A stretch of DNA of 64,000 nt, from assembly GCA_030715195.1 (NCBI GenBank), contig JAUYVI010000007.1:433309-497308 (forward strand). The letters are read 5' to 3'. Made by a program: the position numbers and the translations under genes. Source of the stretch: Dongia sedimenti (lineage in GTDB: Bacteria > Pseudomonadota > Alphaproteobacteria > Dongiales > Dongiaceae). This document shows, piece after piece, positions 44,542-52,686 of the stretch. Under the pieces are notes generated by a model that saw only the letters and a list, made by a program, of their open reading frames with translations, was not told where the DNA came from and searched no databases. Positions within the stretch are counted from its first letter, which is position 1. Each line of letters opens with the position of its first letter.

Positions 44542-44745
44542 ATGGCTTCCGGAAAAGTGAAGTGGTTCAACGCCCAAAAAGGTTTCGGTTTCATTCAGCC
44601 CGATGACGGCGGCAAGGACGTGTTCGTCCATATCAGCGCCGTCGAGCGCGCCGGTCTGACCGGGTTGAAGGATGGCCAGGCCGTCAGCTACGACGTCCAG
44701 CAGGACCGCGGCAAGGCGGCCGCCGCCAATCTGAAGCTGCTCTAA
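44542..44745 (+). CDS. Cold-shock protein (CspA family)
   Basis: 67-aa single cold-shock domain that binds single-stranded RNA and DNA. ASGKVKWFNAQKGFGFIQPD carries RNP1, KDVFVHISAVERAG carries RNP2. ATG 44542 matches the family start; the open frame 11 codons upstream is leader. The 240-base upstream region contains the hairpin AGCCCC-TTAGGC-GGGGCT (44414-44431), so a long structured leader, common for csp genes, is likely. A strong hairpin follows the stop. Confidence 0.96.
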   Translation: MASGKVKWFNAQKGFGFIQPDDGGKDVFVHISAVERAGLTGLKDGQAVSYDVQQDRGKAAAANLKLL

Positions 44746-44755
44746 TCGCCGATAC

Positions 44756-44777
44756 CCGCCGGGCCGATGCCCGGCGG
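44756..44777 (+). terminator. Hairpin after the cold-shock gene
   Basis: CCGCCGGGC-CGAT-GCCCGGCGG: a perfect 9-base stem with a 4-base loop, 10 bases after the csp stop. Only two T's follow. Probable terminator. Confidence 0.6.
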
Positions 44778-44875
44778 TTGACGCGCCAGTTGCTGAGAGC
44801 CGCCGCGCGGGTGCCGAAGCCCGCACGGCGGCTTCTCGCCATGGCGAAACGCAACTGGGAGGAGAACACGCGACC

Positions 44876-45124
44876 ATGCTGAGACCGACCGAAGCCAAGG
44901 CCGAGGAAGCCCGCAAGAAGGCCCGCGACCTGTTCACCAAGGACCGCGCCAAGGAAGCCGAAGTCGTCAAGGAGCGCGAGAAGGCCTTCGCGACCCAGGC
45001 GCAGAAGACCGCGAAGCTGAAGGCGCTCCGCCTGGCCCGCGACGCCGAGCAGGAAGCCGCCGCCGCCGCCGCGCCCAAGCCCGCGCCGAAGAAAGCCGCC
45101 AAGGCGAAGAAGGCCGTCGACTGA
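44876..45124 (+). CDS. Small Ala/Lys-rich hypothetical protein, 82 aa
   Basis: Highly charged helical protein (EAKAEEARKKARDLFTKDRA, EVVKEREKAFATQAQKTAKL) ending in a low-complexity Ala/Pro/Lys tail. It starts ATG 44876 after GGGAGGAGAAC. Similar short proteins occur near cold-shock genes in alphaproteobacteria, but without assigned function; binding to nucleic acid is a guess from the basic tail. Its stop TGA overlaps a CTG that probably starts the next gene. Confidence 0.75.
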   Translation: MLRPTEAKAEEARKKARDLFTKDRAKEAEVVKEREKAFATQAQKTAKLKALRLARDAEQEAAAAAAPKPAPKKAAKAKKAVD

Positions 45125-45750
45125 CCTTTCTGTTAGACGGACCCACACAAGCCGCCACCACCATCCTCCTCGCCCACGGCGCCGGCGCGCCGATGGATTC
45201 CGCTTCGATGACCGCGACCGCCCAGGTGCTCGCCGCCGCCGGCTTCCGCGTCGCGCGCTTCGAGTTCGCCTACATGGCCGCGCGCAGATCCGGCCAGCGC
45301 AAGCCGCCGCCGCGCGCCGAGAGCGTGCAGCCGGAATACCGCGCCGCCATCGACGCGCTGAAGACGAAGGGCAAGCTCATCATCGGCGGCAAGTCGATGG
45401 GCGGCCGCGTCGCCAGCATGATCGCCGACGAAATGCTGAGCGAGCGCAAGATCGCCGGACTGCTCTGCCTCGGCTATCCCTTCCACCCGCCGGAGAAGCC
45501 GCAGCAGCTGCGCACCGCGCATCTCGCCGGCCTGCAGACGCCGACCCTGATCGTGCAGGGCACGCGCGACCCCTTCGGCACGCCGGACGAGGTCGCGACT
45601 TATAAGCTCTCCAAGGCGATCGCGCTGCTCTGGCTCGAAGACGGCGACCACGACCTGAAGCCCCGCAAGAAAATCTCGGGCTTCACCGCCGCCGATCACC
45701 TGAAGACCATGGCCGATCGCGTCGCCGCGTGGAGCGCGACGCTGAAGTAA
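45121..45750 (+). CDS. Alpha/beta hydrolase of the KANL3/Tex30 type, probable CTG start
   Basis: The conserved N-terminal strand of the family, LLDGPTQAATTILLAHGAGA, is encoded from 45130, upstream of the first ATG (45193). No ATG, GTG or TTG occurs in this frame back past 44821; CTG 45121 overlaps the preceding stop (CTGA) and has AAGAAGG before it, giving 209 aa. The core has the nucleophile elbow IIGGKSMGGRVASM, GLLCLGYPFHPPEKP, LIVQGTRDPFG with the acid and DGDHDLKPRK with the His. Cytoplasmic; substrate unknown. The shorter ATG form would lack the oxyanion strand. Confidence 0.82.
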   Translation: MTFLLDGPTQAATTILLAHGAGAPMDSASMTATAQVLAAAGFRVARFEFAYMAARRSGQRKPPPRAESVQPEYRAAIDALKTKGKLIIGGKSMGGRVASMIADEMLSERKIAGLLCLGYPFHPPEKPQQLRTAHLAGLQTPTLIVQGTRDPFGTPDEVATYKLSKAIALLWLEDGDHDLKPRKKISGFTAADHLKTMADRVAAWSATLK

Positions 45751-45759
45751 GGACGATCC

Positions 45760-46872
45760 ATGAATCCCATCATCGCCGGGACCACCGACCCACGCTTCGC
45801 CCTTGTGCGCGAGGCCTTCGCTTCCAATTTCGCGTCCGGCCTCGAGCATGGCGGCGGCGTCGCGGTGCTGCTTAACGGCCAGCCCGTGGTCGAGCTCTGG
45901 GGCGGCCATGCCGACGCGGCGAAGACCAGGCCCTGGCGGCAGGACACGCTGATCAACGTCTGGTCCTGCACCAAGGGCGTGGTGGCCTTGGCCGTAGCGA
46001 TGCTGGTCGAGCGCGGTAAGCTCGACTACGCGGCCCCGGTCGCGCGCTGGTGGCCGGAATTTGCCGCGAACGGCAAGGCGGCGATCACCCTCGAACAGGT
46101 GCTGTCGCATCAATCCGGCTTGAACGGCCTCGCGGTGCCGATGGACGAGGCGGGCCTGCTCGCCTGGACGCCTTATGTCGAAGCGCTCGCCGCCATGGCG
46201 CCGCTCTGGGAACCCGGCAGCCGCGCCGTCTATCACGCCTTGAGCTTCGGCCATCTCGCCGGTGAGATCCTGCGCCGCGTCGAGGGCCGCAGCATCGGCC
46301 GCTTCGTCGCCGAGGAGATCGCCGGACCCCTGGGCGCCGACTTCTTCATCGGCCTGCCGGAGCGCGAGGAGCATCGCGTCGCCGAGATGATCGAAGGGCC
46401 GAAGGCCTCCGACTGGGTGCCCGCCGTGCTCGCCTCGCCGTTCCCGCATGCCTGTGCCAACCCCACGCCGATGGCGCTGGCGCCGAACCACCGCGCCTTC
46501 CGCGCCGCCGAAGTGCCCGGCGGCAACGGCCAGGCGACTGCGCTGGGCCTGGCGAAGATCTACGGCATGATGGTGGCGGATGGCGCGCGCATCATCGCCC
46601 GCGAGACCGTTGCCGAGGCGGCGCGTCCGCGCGTGCGCGGCATCGACGAGAGCTTCGGCTCGCCCACCGCCTTCGCCGCCGGCTTCCAGATCGACAATCC
46701 GCTGACCGGCAAGGGTTCGTTCGGCCATAGCGGCTGGGGCGGCAGCTACGGCTTCGCCGATCCCGCGGCGCGGCTCGGTTTCGCCTATGTCACCAACCGC
46801 ATGCTCGGCTTCGACGACGGCATCGACCTCCGCCGCAAGGCGCTGGTCGACGCGGTCTATGCCTGCCTCTAG
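45760..46872 (+). CDS. Serine hydrolase of the beta-lactamase/class C esterase family
   Basis: 370 aa, EstB/LACTB-like. The S-x-x-K nucleophile motif is WSCTKGVVAL, the Tyr element YHALSFGHLAGEIL, and the third box HSGWGGSYGFADP takes the place of the KTG motif. No signal peptide, so cytoplasmic; relatives hydrolyse esters rather than beta-lactams. ATG 45760 lies 9 bp after the upstream hydrolase, so the pair is probably cotranscribed. It is tail-to-tail with the MEKHLA gene (stops adjacent). Confidence 0.92.
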   Translation: MNPIIAGTTDPRFALVREAFASNFASGLEHGGGVAVLLNGQPVVELWGGHADAAKTRPWRQDTLINVWSCTKGVVALAVAMLVERGKLDYAAPVARWWPEFAANGKAAITLEQVLSHQSGLNGLAVPMDEAGLLAWTPYVEALAAMAPLWEPGSRAVYHALSFGHLAGEILRRVEGRSIGRFVAEEIAGPLGADFFIGLPEREEHRVAEMIEGPKASDWVPAVLASPFPHACANPTPMALAPNHRAFRAAEVPGGNGQATALGLAKIYGMMVADGARIIARETVAEAARPRVRGIDESFGSPTAFAAGFQIDNPLTGKGSFGHSGWGGSYGFADPAARLGFAYVTNRMLGFDDGIDLRRKALVDAVYACL

Positions 46873-47343
46873 CTAGCAGCGCCCGCTGAGATCGACCCAG
46901 CGCTCGAAAGTCGCCGCCTGGCCGCGGCGGGTGCCGTCGGCATCGACGAGCTCCCAGACCACCGCCTGCTCGATCCAGAACCGGCGGCCGGATTTCGCGA
47001 TCCGCACGCCGCGATAGTCGGCGACGTAGCCGTCGCGCGCGACCGCGTCCAGCAGCGCCTGCCGGGCGGCGCGCTCCGGCGCCTCGGCCGAGAGCCGCGA
47101 GGGCATCCCGACGAACTCGATCCAGGAATAGCCGAAGCAGGCCTGCGCCGCGCGATTGGCGTAGAAGAAGCGCGGATCCGCGGCGGTGTCATGGGCCAGC
47201 ACCGCGAACGGCGCCTCGTCATAGAGCCAGTCCGGATCGGCGGCCTGCGGCACCAGGCTGCGCCCGACCAGGCGCGCGTAGCTGCCGGTCAGCAGGCCGA
47301 AGATCAGCGGGTCGGCGGCGCGCGGGCGTAACAGGGCTCTCAT
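46873..47343 (-). CDS. MEKHLA/PAS-domain protein
   Basis: 156-aa single-domain protein. LLTGSYARLVGRSLVP, YDEAPFAVLAHDTAADPRFF, YANRAAQACFGYSWIEFVGM and PSRLSAEAPERAARQALLDA follow the MEKHLA (PAS-related) profile found in plant HD-ZIP proteins and in bacteria. It ends in the strand TFERWVDLSGRC. No output domain, so it may be a sensor subunit or ligand-binding protein. ATG 47343 is chosen; the frame extends further without a better start. Divergent from the flavin monooxygenase gene. Confidence 0.85.
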   Translation of the reverse strand: MRALLRPRAADPLIFGLLTGSYARLVGRSLVPQAADPDWLYDEAPFAVLAHDTAADPRFFYANRAAQACFGYSWIEFVGMPSRLSAEAPERAARQALLDAVARDGYVADYRGVRIAKSGRRFWIEQAVVWELVDADGTRRGQAATFERWVDLSGRC

Positions 47344-47516
47344 GCGAGTCTCCGTGCCAGTGTGCAGGGAATCTGCGCCGGCAGCGCTACGCCACCATGT
47401 CACGCCGTCGGTCTTCGGCTACGGCTGTAGTCTTTCGCGGTTGAATCGCGCGCTGTTTCATACTTAGCTTCCGGTCTAACGAAGAAATGAAGAACAGCGA
47501 TAGGGCAGGAACCACC

Positions 47517-49304
47517 ATGAGCACTCCGACCGAGCGGGCGTCCAACTGGCTTTCGGCTTTCGCTTCCGCGCTGGCGCGCAACGACGCGGCCGGCGCGGCG
47601 GCGTTGTTCGACACCGAGAGCCATTGGCGCGACCTGGTCGCCTTCAGCTGGAACCTGAAGACCGTCGACGGCCGCGACGCGATCGCGGCGATGCTGAAAG
47701 GCACACTGGACTCCACGAAGCCCACCAACTGGAAGCTCGACGGCGAGGCGAGCGAGAAAGACGGCATCACCGATGCCTGGTTCACCTTCGAGACCGTAAC
47801 CGCGCGCGGCCGCGGCCATGTGCGGCTGAAGGGCGACAAGGCTTGGACGCTGCTCACCACCGCCCAGGAGCTGAAAGGCTTCGAGGAGAAGAAGGGCCGC
47901 AACCGCTGGCGCGGCACCGAGCACGGCGTGCACAAGGTGCGCAAGAACTGGCTCGAGCTGAAGACCGAGGAGGAGGCGGCGCTGGGCTACAGCAAGCAGC
48001 CCTATGTCCTCATCATCGGCGGGGGCCAGGGTGGCATCGCTTTGGGCGCGCGGCTGAAGCGGCTCGGCGTGCCGACGATCATCGTCGAGAAGAACGAGCG
48101 TCCCGGCGATTCCTGGCGCAAGCGCTATAAGTCGCTCTGCCTGCACGATCCGGTCTGGTACGACCATCTGCCCTACCTGCCGTTCCCCGACGACTGGCCG
48201 GTGTTCTCGCCCAAGGACAAGATCGGCGACTGGCTCGAGAGCTACGTGAAGATCATGGAGCTCAACTACTGGACCAAGTCCGCGTGCAAGAGCGCCCAAT
48301 ACGATCCCGCCAAGAAGGAATGGACCGTCGAGGTCCTGCGCGACGGCAAGCCGGTGACGCTGCGGCCGAAGCAACTGGTGCTGGCGACCGGCCAGGCCGG
48401 CGTGCCGAACATGCCGGACTATCCGGGCATGAAGGATTTCAAGGGCACGCAGCGCCATTCGAGCCAGCATCCCGGTGGCGAGGATTATACGGGCAGGAAA
48501 TGCGTGGTGGTCGGCTCCAACAACTCCGCCCATGACATCGCCGCCGACCTCTGGGAGAACGGCGCCGACGTGACCATGGTGCAGCGCTCGTCGACCCATG
48601 TGTCGCGCTCGGAAAGCCTGATGGAGGTCACCACCTATCCGCTCTGGGGCGAGGAGGCGCTGGAGAAGGGCATCACCACCGAGAAGGCGGATCTGATCGC
48701 CGCCTCGATCCCCTACAAGTTGCTCGGCGAGTTCCAGAAGCCGCTCTATGCGGAGATCAAGCGCCGCGACGCCGATTTCTACGAGCGCCTGAAGAAGGCC
48801 GGCTTCATGCTGGATTTCGGCGACGACGAGAGCGGCCTGTTCATGAAGTACGTGCGGCGCGGCTCCGGCTATTACATCGACGTCGGCGCCTCGGAGCTGA
48901 TCTGCAACGGCTCGATCAAGCTGAAGCAGGGCAAGATCGAGCGCATCACGCCGGCCGGCCTCAAGTTCGCCGACGGCAGCGAGCTCCCGGCCGACCTCAT
49001 CGTCTATGCGACCGGATACGGCTCGATGAACGGCTGGGCGGCGCAGCTCATCTCAAAGGAAGTCGCCGACAAAGTGGGCAAGTGCTGGGGCCTCGGCTCC
49101 GACACCACCAAGGATCCCGGACCCTGGGAGGGCGAGCTTCGCAACATGTGGAAGCCGACACAGCAGGAAGGCCTGTGGTTTCACGGCGGCAACCTGCACC
49201 AGTCACGGCACTATTCGCAGTTCCTGTCGCTGCAGTTGAAGGCGCGGATGGAAGGGCTGCCGACTCCGGTCTACGGCCTGCAGCCGGTGCATCACCTGAG
49301 CTAG
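47517..49304 (+). CDS. Flavin-containing monooxygenase with N-terminal NTF2-like domain
   Basis: 595 aa from ATG 47517 (ATG 47487 is possible). Residues 1-140 form an NTF2/SnoaL-like domain (NWLSAFASALARNDAAGAAA, SHWRDLVAFSWNLKTVDGRD). From about 160 comes the FMO: VLIIGGGQGGIALGARLKRL for FAD, KCVVVGSNNSAHDIAADLWE for NADPH, and LIVYATGYGSM, the FMO/BVMO ATGY element. The FMO signature is of the YUCCA-like kind (PGDSWRKRYKSLCLHDPVWY). It probably oxygenates a small organic substrate, unknown. The two-domain layout recurs in bacterial FMOs. Confidence 0.9.
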   Translation: MSTPTERASNWLSAFASALARNDAAGAAALFDTESHWRDLVAFSWNLKTVDGRDAIAAMLKGTLDSTKPTNWKLDGEASEKDGITDAWFTFETVTARGRGHVRLKGDKAWTLLTTAQELKGFEEKKGRNRWRGTEHGVHKVRKNWLELKTEEEAALGYSKQPYVLIIGGGQGGIALGARLKRLGVPTIIVEKNERPGDSWRKRYKSLCLHDPVWYDHLPYLPFPDDWPVFSPKDKIGDWLESYVKIMELNYWTKSACKSAQYDPAKKEWTVEVLRDGKPVTLRPKQLVLATGQAGVPNMPDYPGMKDFKGTQRHSSQHPGGEDYTGRKCVVVGSNNSAHDIAADLWENGADVTMVQRSSTHVSRSESLMEVTTYPLWGEEALEKGITTEKADLIAASIPYKLLGEFQKPLYAEIKRRDADFYERLKKAGFMLDFGDDESGLFMKYVRRGSGYYIDVGASELICNGSIKLKQGKIERITPAGLKFADGSELPADLIVYATGYGSMNGWAAQLISKEVADKVGKCWGLGSDTTKDPGPWEGELRNMWKPTQQEGLWFHGGNLHQSRHYSQFLSLQLKARMEGLPTPVYGLQPVHHLS

Positions 49305-49630
49305 CGGCTGATCGACAGGCTGACCTGATCGTCGCCCAGCACGCCCGATCCGGTGGAGCGGGTGGGGCCGTCGAGCAGCACCGCCGAACCCGCACGACCG
49401 TCGTCGCAGATCAGCACGACGACGGTCGTGCCGATGGTCTCCGACCCGGTGCTGCGGCCGGTGCATTTCACGCCGGCGGCACTCTCCATTTCCAGCGATC
49501 CGCCGAAGGTTCCGGGGTCGAACGTCCCGGTGAAGCTCTCGCCGGTCTTCGCTATCCGCGCTTCAACCACCCGATCGCTCGCGCAGGCGGACAGGAGCAG
49601 GAGTGCGGCGCAAAGAGCTGTTTGTTTCAT
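49301..49630 (-). CDS. Small lipoprotein, 109 aa (paralogue of 52155-52559)
   Basis: Lipoprotein signal TALCAALLLLSACASDR with the lipobox LSAC. Mature part is beta-rich: ESFTGTFDPGTFGGSLEMES, GVKCTGRSTG, then VVLICDDGRAGSAVLLDGPT and SGVLGDDQVSLSIS. The ETFTG/ESFTG start, C-x-G, L-x-C-x-D-G-R-x-G-S and G-x-L-G-x-D-x-V-x-L-x-I pattern is shared with the lipoprotein at 52155. Only the ATG at 49630 gives the signal peptide. It overlaps the monooxygenase stop by 4 bp, tail to tail. Confidence 0.82.
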   Translation of the reverse strand: MKQTALCAALLLLSACASDRVVEARIAKTGESFTGTFDPGTFGGSLEMESAAGVKCTGRSTGSETIGTTVVVLICDDGRAGSAVLLDGPTRSTGSGVLGDDQVSLSISR

Positions 49631-49779
49631 TGTCGGTTTTATTCCATGGTCCGCGGAATTTTGATCGATCAACCTTACACCAGGATCAGTGTCGCGGGGA
49701 ATGCGGCGCCGGAACGTTTCGCCTTCCGCGCTGTTCTGTCCAGGCATAAGCGCGCCAAGTGCCCTCGGGTCGACGGATC

Positions 49780-51204
49780 ATGTCCTCATTCCTGCATATC
49801 ATGCGATGCGGTGTCCTGCTACTGGCGACAAGTCTCGCGGCTTGTGCTGTTCCGGATACCGAGCAGCGCGTCGCGGGATCGCCCGCGGAATCGCGGCCTG
49901 TCGTCCCGATCCAGGGCGTGGACGGCCCGCTTTCGTCGGCGGAAAAAGCGGCGCTGATCGCCAGGCTCGGCAGCGGCGCCGAGGGCAGCGAGGTCGTGCA
50001 GCGCCACCTGAAAGTCGAGGAGACGGTCGCGGGCAGCCCGCTCACCACGGACAACGCGGTGGAAGTCCTGCGCGACGGGGATCAGACTTTCGCCGCCATC
50101 GGCAAGGCGATCTCGGAGGCGCGCGAGACGCTCAACCTCGAATATTACACGATCGAAGACGTCACCTTGAAAACCCCGGACGGCAATGGCCGTTCGCTCG
50201 CCGACATGCTGGTCGCGAAGCTGGAGCAGGGCGTCGCCGTCAACATCATCTATGACGGCTACGGGTCGATCGACACCCCGGCCGCATTCTTCGACCGCCT
50301 CGGCAAGGCTGGCGCGAAGCTGCTCGCCTTCCACCCGATCGATCCCAATCCCGCGAATGTCATTAACGGCAACGACCGCGATCACCGGAAGATCCTGGTG
50401 GCCGACGGGCGCGTCGCGGTGATCGGCGGCGTCAACCTGAGCAAGAGCTACGAGAGCAAGTCGCCCGGCAGCGACCACGATGAAGAGGAAGACAAGACGA
50501 CGGGGCTGCCCACCTTTTGGCGGGATACCTCGATCCGGATCGAGGGGCCGGCCGCGAGCGAGATCCAGACCCTGTTCTTCATGCATTGGAAAGAGGAGGG
50601 CGGGGCCGCGATCGACGAAACCGCCTACTTTCCGAAGCTGCAGGCGAAGGGCAATCACGTCGTCCGGATCATCGGCAGCACGCCGAAGGAGAAGATCTCA
50701 CGCTACTACGTGACCCTGATCTCGGCCATGCGCAGCGCCGAGAGCAGGCTCTGGATCAGCAATGCTTATTTCGTGCCGACGCCCGAGGAGGTTGAGGTGC
50801 TGATCGCCGCCGCGCGACGCGGCGTCGATGTCCGGCTGCTGCTTCCGCAGAAGAGCGACGCCCAGGACGCGGTGGAGGCGGCGCGCTCGCATTATAGCGA
50901 TCTGCTGGAGGCCGGGGTCAAGGTCTACGAGATGGAGAACGTGGTGCTGCATTCGAAGACGGTCGTAATCGATGGCGTCTGGTCGGCCATCGGCTCGTCG
51001 AACTTCGACCATCGCAGTGTCCTGTTCAACGACGAGATCGACGCCGTCGTGATCGGTAGGAAGACAGCACAGGATCTCGAGGAGATCTTCGAGGAGGGCC
51101 AGCAGAGCGCCATCACGATCGACCGCGAGACCTGGGAAGACCAGCGGCCCTTCACCGAGCGGCTGCGCGGCTTCTGGTCACGGCTTTGGGAAAGCCTGCT
51201 CTGA
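49780..51204 (+). CDS. Phospholipase D-family lipoprotein (cardiolipin synthase-like)
   Basis: About 474 aa. Signal IMRCGVLLLATSLAACAVP with lipobox LAAC. Two HKD motifs: HRKILVADGRVAVIGGVN (H-K-D) and HSKTVVIDGVWSAIGSSNFD, each with its Gly-Gly/Ser and Asn, so a complete phosphodiesterase site; LNLEYYTIEDVTL starts the first lobe. The enzyme may make or remodel phospholipid in the periplasm, or cleave another phosphodiester; a lipid anchor is unusual for cardiolipin synthases. GTG 49759 and ATG 49801 are alternative starts. The stop overlaps the next start by one base. Confidence 0.9.
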   Translation: MSSFLHIMRCGVLLLATSLAACAVPDTEQRVAGSPAESRPVVPIQGVDGPLSSAEKAALIARLGSGAEGSEVVQRHLKVEETVAGSPLTTDNAVEVLRDGDQTFAAIGKAISEARETLNLEYYTIEDVTLKTPDGNGRSLADMLVAKLEQGVAVNIIYDGYGSIDTPAAFFDRLGKAGAKLLAFHPIDPNPANVINGNDRDHRKILVADGRVAVIGGVNLSKSYESKSPGSDHDEEEDKTTGLPTFWRDTSIRIEGPAASEIQTLFFMHWKEEGGAAIDETAYFPKLQAKGNHVVRIIGSTPKEKISRYYVTLISAMRSAESRLWISNAYFVPTPEEVEVLIAAARRGVDVRLLLPQKSDAQDAVEAARSHYSDLLEAGVKVYEMENVVLHSKTVVIDGVWSAIGSSNFDHRSVLFNDEIDAVVIGRKTAQDLEEIFEEGQQSAITIDRETWEDQRPFTERLRGFWSRLWESLL

Positions 51205-51578
51205 TGCGTCGCGTTCCGATGCGGTTGGTCGTCGTGGCTTTACTGATTCTTGTGCAGCTCGTTATCCCAGCGCGCGCCGACTCGACCGCGAATGAGATCG
51301 CTTACTTGTTGAAGGTCATCCGGGAATCGCCGTGCACGTTCATTCGCAACGGCTCGGATTACGACGGGGCGGCGGCGGCGGAGCACGTGGAAGCGAAGTA
51401 CGCACACTACAAAAGCGAGATCAAGACGGCCGAGGACTTCATCGACCGCTCCGCAACAAAGAGCCTGCTCAGCGGCGACCCCTATCAGGTGCAATGCGAA
51501 GGCGCACCGAGCCTCGCTGCGGAATGGCTGCGTGATGTCCTGCGTTCCTATCGTGCAGCGCATGCGCCGCCACAGTAG
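51204..51578 (+). CDS. DUF5329-family exported protein
   Basis: 124 aa. Signal peptide RLVVVALLILVQLVIPARA, cleaved before DST. The mature domain matches DUF5329: IAYLLKVIRESPCTFIRNGS, AAEHVEAKYAHYKSEIKTAE, DFIDRSATKSLLSGDPYQVQ, with two Cys (SPC, VQC) probably bonded. Function unknown; periplasmic. Translation is coupled to the phospholipase D-family gene through the TGATG overlap, so a joint envelope role is plausible. Confidence 0.88.
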   Translation: MRRVPMRLVVVALLILVQLVIPARADSTANEIAYLLKVIRESPCTFIRNGSDYDGAAAAEHVEAKYAHYKSEIKTAEDFIDRSATKSLLSGDPYQVQCEGAPSLAAEWLRDVLRSYRAAHAPPQ

Positions 51579-51741
51579 CGTGCAACCAACGCTCCTTTTT
51601 TGCGTTTGAGATTCGGATGCGGTTTCGGCATGGATTAACGCAAAATTAACCATGCTCGCGCCGTGCATGGTCATTCCGTGCTGCGCATGACATGCCGATC
51701 GATCCCGCGCGATTTTAGCAACGCTGGCGACGGAACAGAGT

Positions 51742-52149
51742 ATGGGTGCGCAGCAATCGGCTCTATCGGTCCTGATCGTGGATGACGATCCCGGCCTGCG
51801 GGACACCCTGCGCCGGATGATTGTGTCGGTCGGTTACGGCGTCGACTGCGTCGAAGATGCCCACGCGGCGATCACCGCAATCGGCAAGCGGGTGCCGGAC
51901 ATCATCATCACCGACATCTACATGCCCGCCGGTGACGGATTCGAATTGCTGAACTGGCTGCGCAATCAGGGAATGAGCATCCCGGTGATCGCCATGTCCG
52001 GTTCGAGTTCCGGCGCGGGCGATTACGACCAGCTCTCGGTCGCGGAGCATCTGGGTGCCGTTGCCGTGATCGACAAGCCGTTCCGGCAGTCCAAATTGAT
52101 CGAGACCATCGACCGGGTGCTGGGCAATCGCGGCGCACCGCCGCGCTAG
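51742..52149 (+). CDS. Single-domain response regulator (CheY-like)
   Basis: 135-aa receiver domain. SVLIVDDDPGLRDTLRRMIV carries the acidic pocket, DIIITDIYMPAGDGFELL the phospho-acceptor Asp (about 53), PVIAMSGSS the Ser/Thr switch, and VIDKPFRQSKLIE the Lys. No output domain, so it acts by protein contact. No cognate kinase gene is adjacent; the CHASE4 kinase at 372 is 50 kb away. ATG 51742 follows GGAACAGAGT. Confidence 0.92.
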   Translation: MGAQQSALSVLIVDDDPGLRDTLRRMIVSVGYGVDCVEDAHAAITAIGKRVPDIIITDIYMPAGDGFELLNWLRNQGMSIPVIAMSGSSSGAGDYDQLSVAEHLGAVAVIDKPFRQSKLIETIDRVLGNRGAPPR

Positions 52150-52154
52150 CCGTC

Positions 52155-52559
52155 CTATTCTTCGATGATCAGGGTGACGATGTCCTGGCCCAGCATGCCG
52201 GTGCCGATTGCCTGATTGGCGCCGAGCGTGAACATGACAGAGCCGGTCCGTCCGTCGCTGCAGGTGAGCTTCGCAACGCCGCTGTTCGATGCGCCCGCCC
52301 GGACCTCCGCGGCATTGTCGTTCGGAACCTGGCGATAGGGTCCCGCGCAACGGGCGCCGTGATCGCTGACCAGCGACATCGATCCATCGCCGTCGATAGC
52401 CGCAGTCGATTCACCCGTGAATGTCTCCGGCGTGTGGAGCATCCGTCCCTCGACATTCGATGCAGTCTCAGGTGCGTCCTTTGCATCGCCGGCACAGCCG
52501 GCCGCGATGGAAAGGGTCCCCAGCGCGAGGACAGCGAGCGGCAGGCGGCTGAAAGGCAT
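52155..52559 (-). CDS. Small lipoprotein, 134 aa (paralogue of 49301-49630)
   Basis: Signal LPLAVLALGTLSIAAGCAGD with lipobox AAGC. The mature part has ETFTGESTAAIDGDGSMSLV, GARCAGPYRQVP, VAKLTCSDGRTGSVMF and GTGMLGQDIVTLIIEE, matching the 109-aa lipoprotein 2.6 kb away over its whole mature domain but with a longer linker after the Cys. Probably an outer-membrane or periplasmic lipoprotein of unknown function. It ends 5 bp after the response regulator stop, tail to tail. Confidence 0.85.
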   Translation of the reverse strand: MPFSRLPLAVLALGTLSIAAGCAGDAKDAPETASNVEGRMLHTPETFTGESTAAIDGDGSMSLVSDHGARCAGPYRQVPNDNAAEVRAGASNSGVAKLTCSDGRTGSVMFTLGANQAIGTGMLGQDIVTLIIEE

Positions 52560-52686
52560 ATTACGTCTCCTCTGATGGCGAAACGCCGGCGTCCCGCCTG
52601 GGTTCCAGGTCGATGTGCGCGTGCCGAGACTGGCGCCGCCATAGCCGGGACGCTATTCTGCGCGCGGGTTCGATCTCGGGAATATC

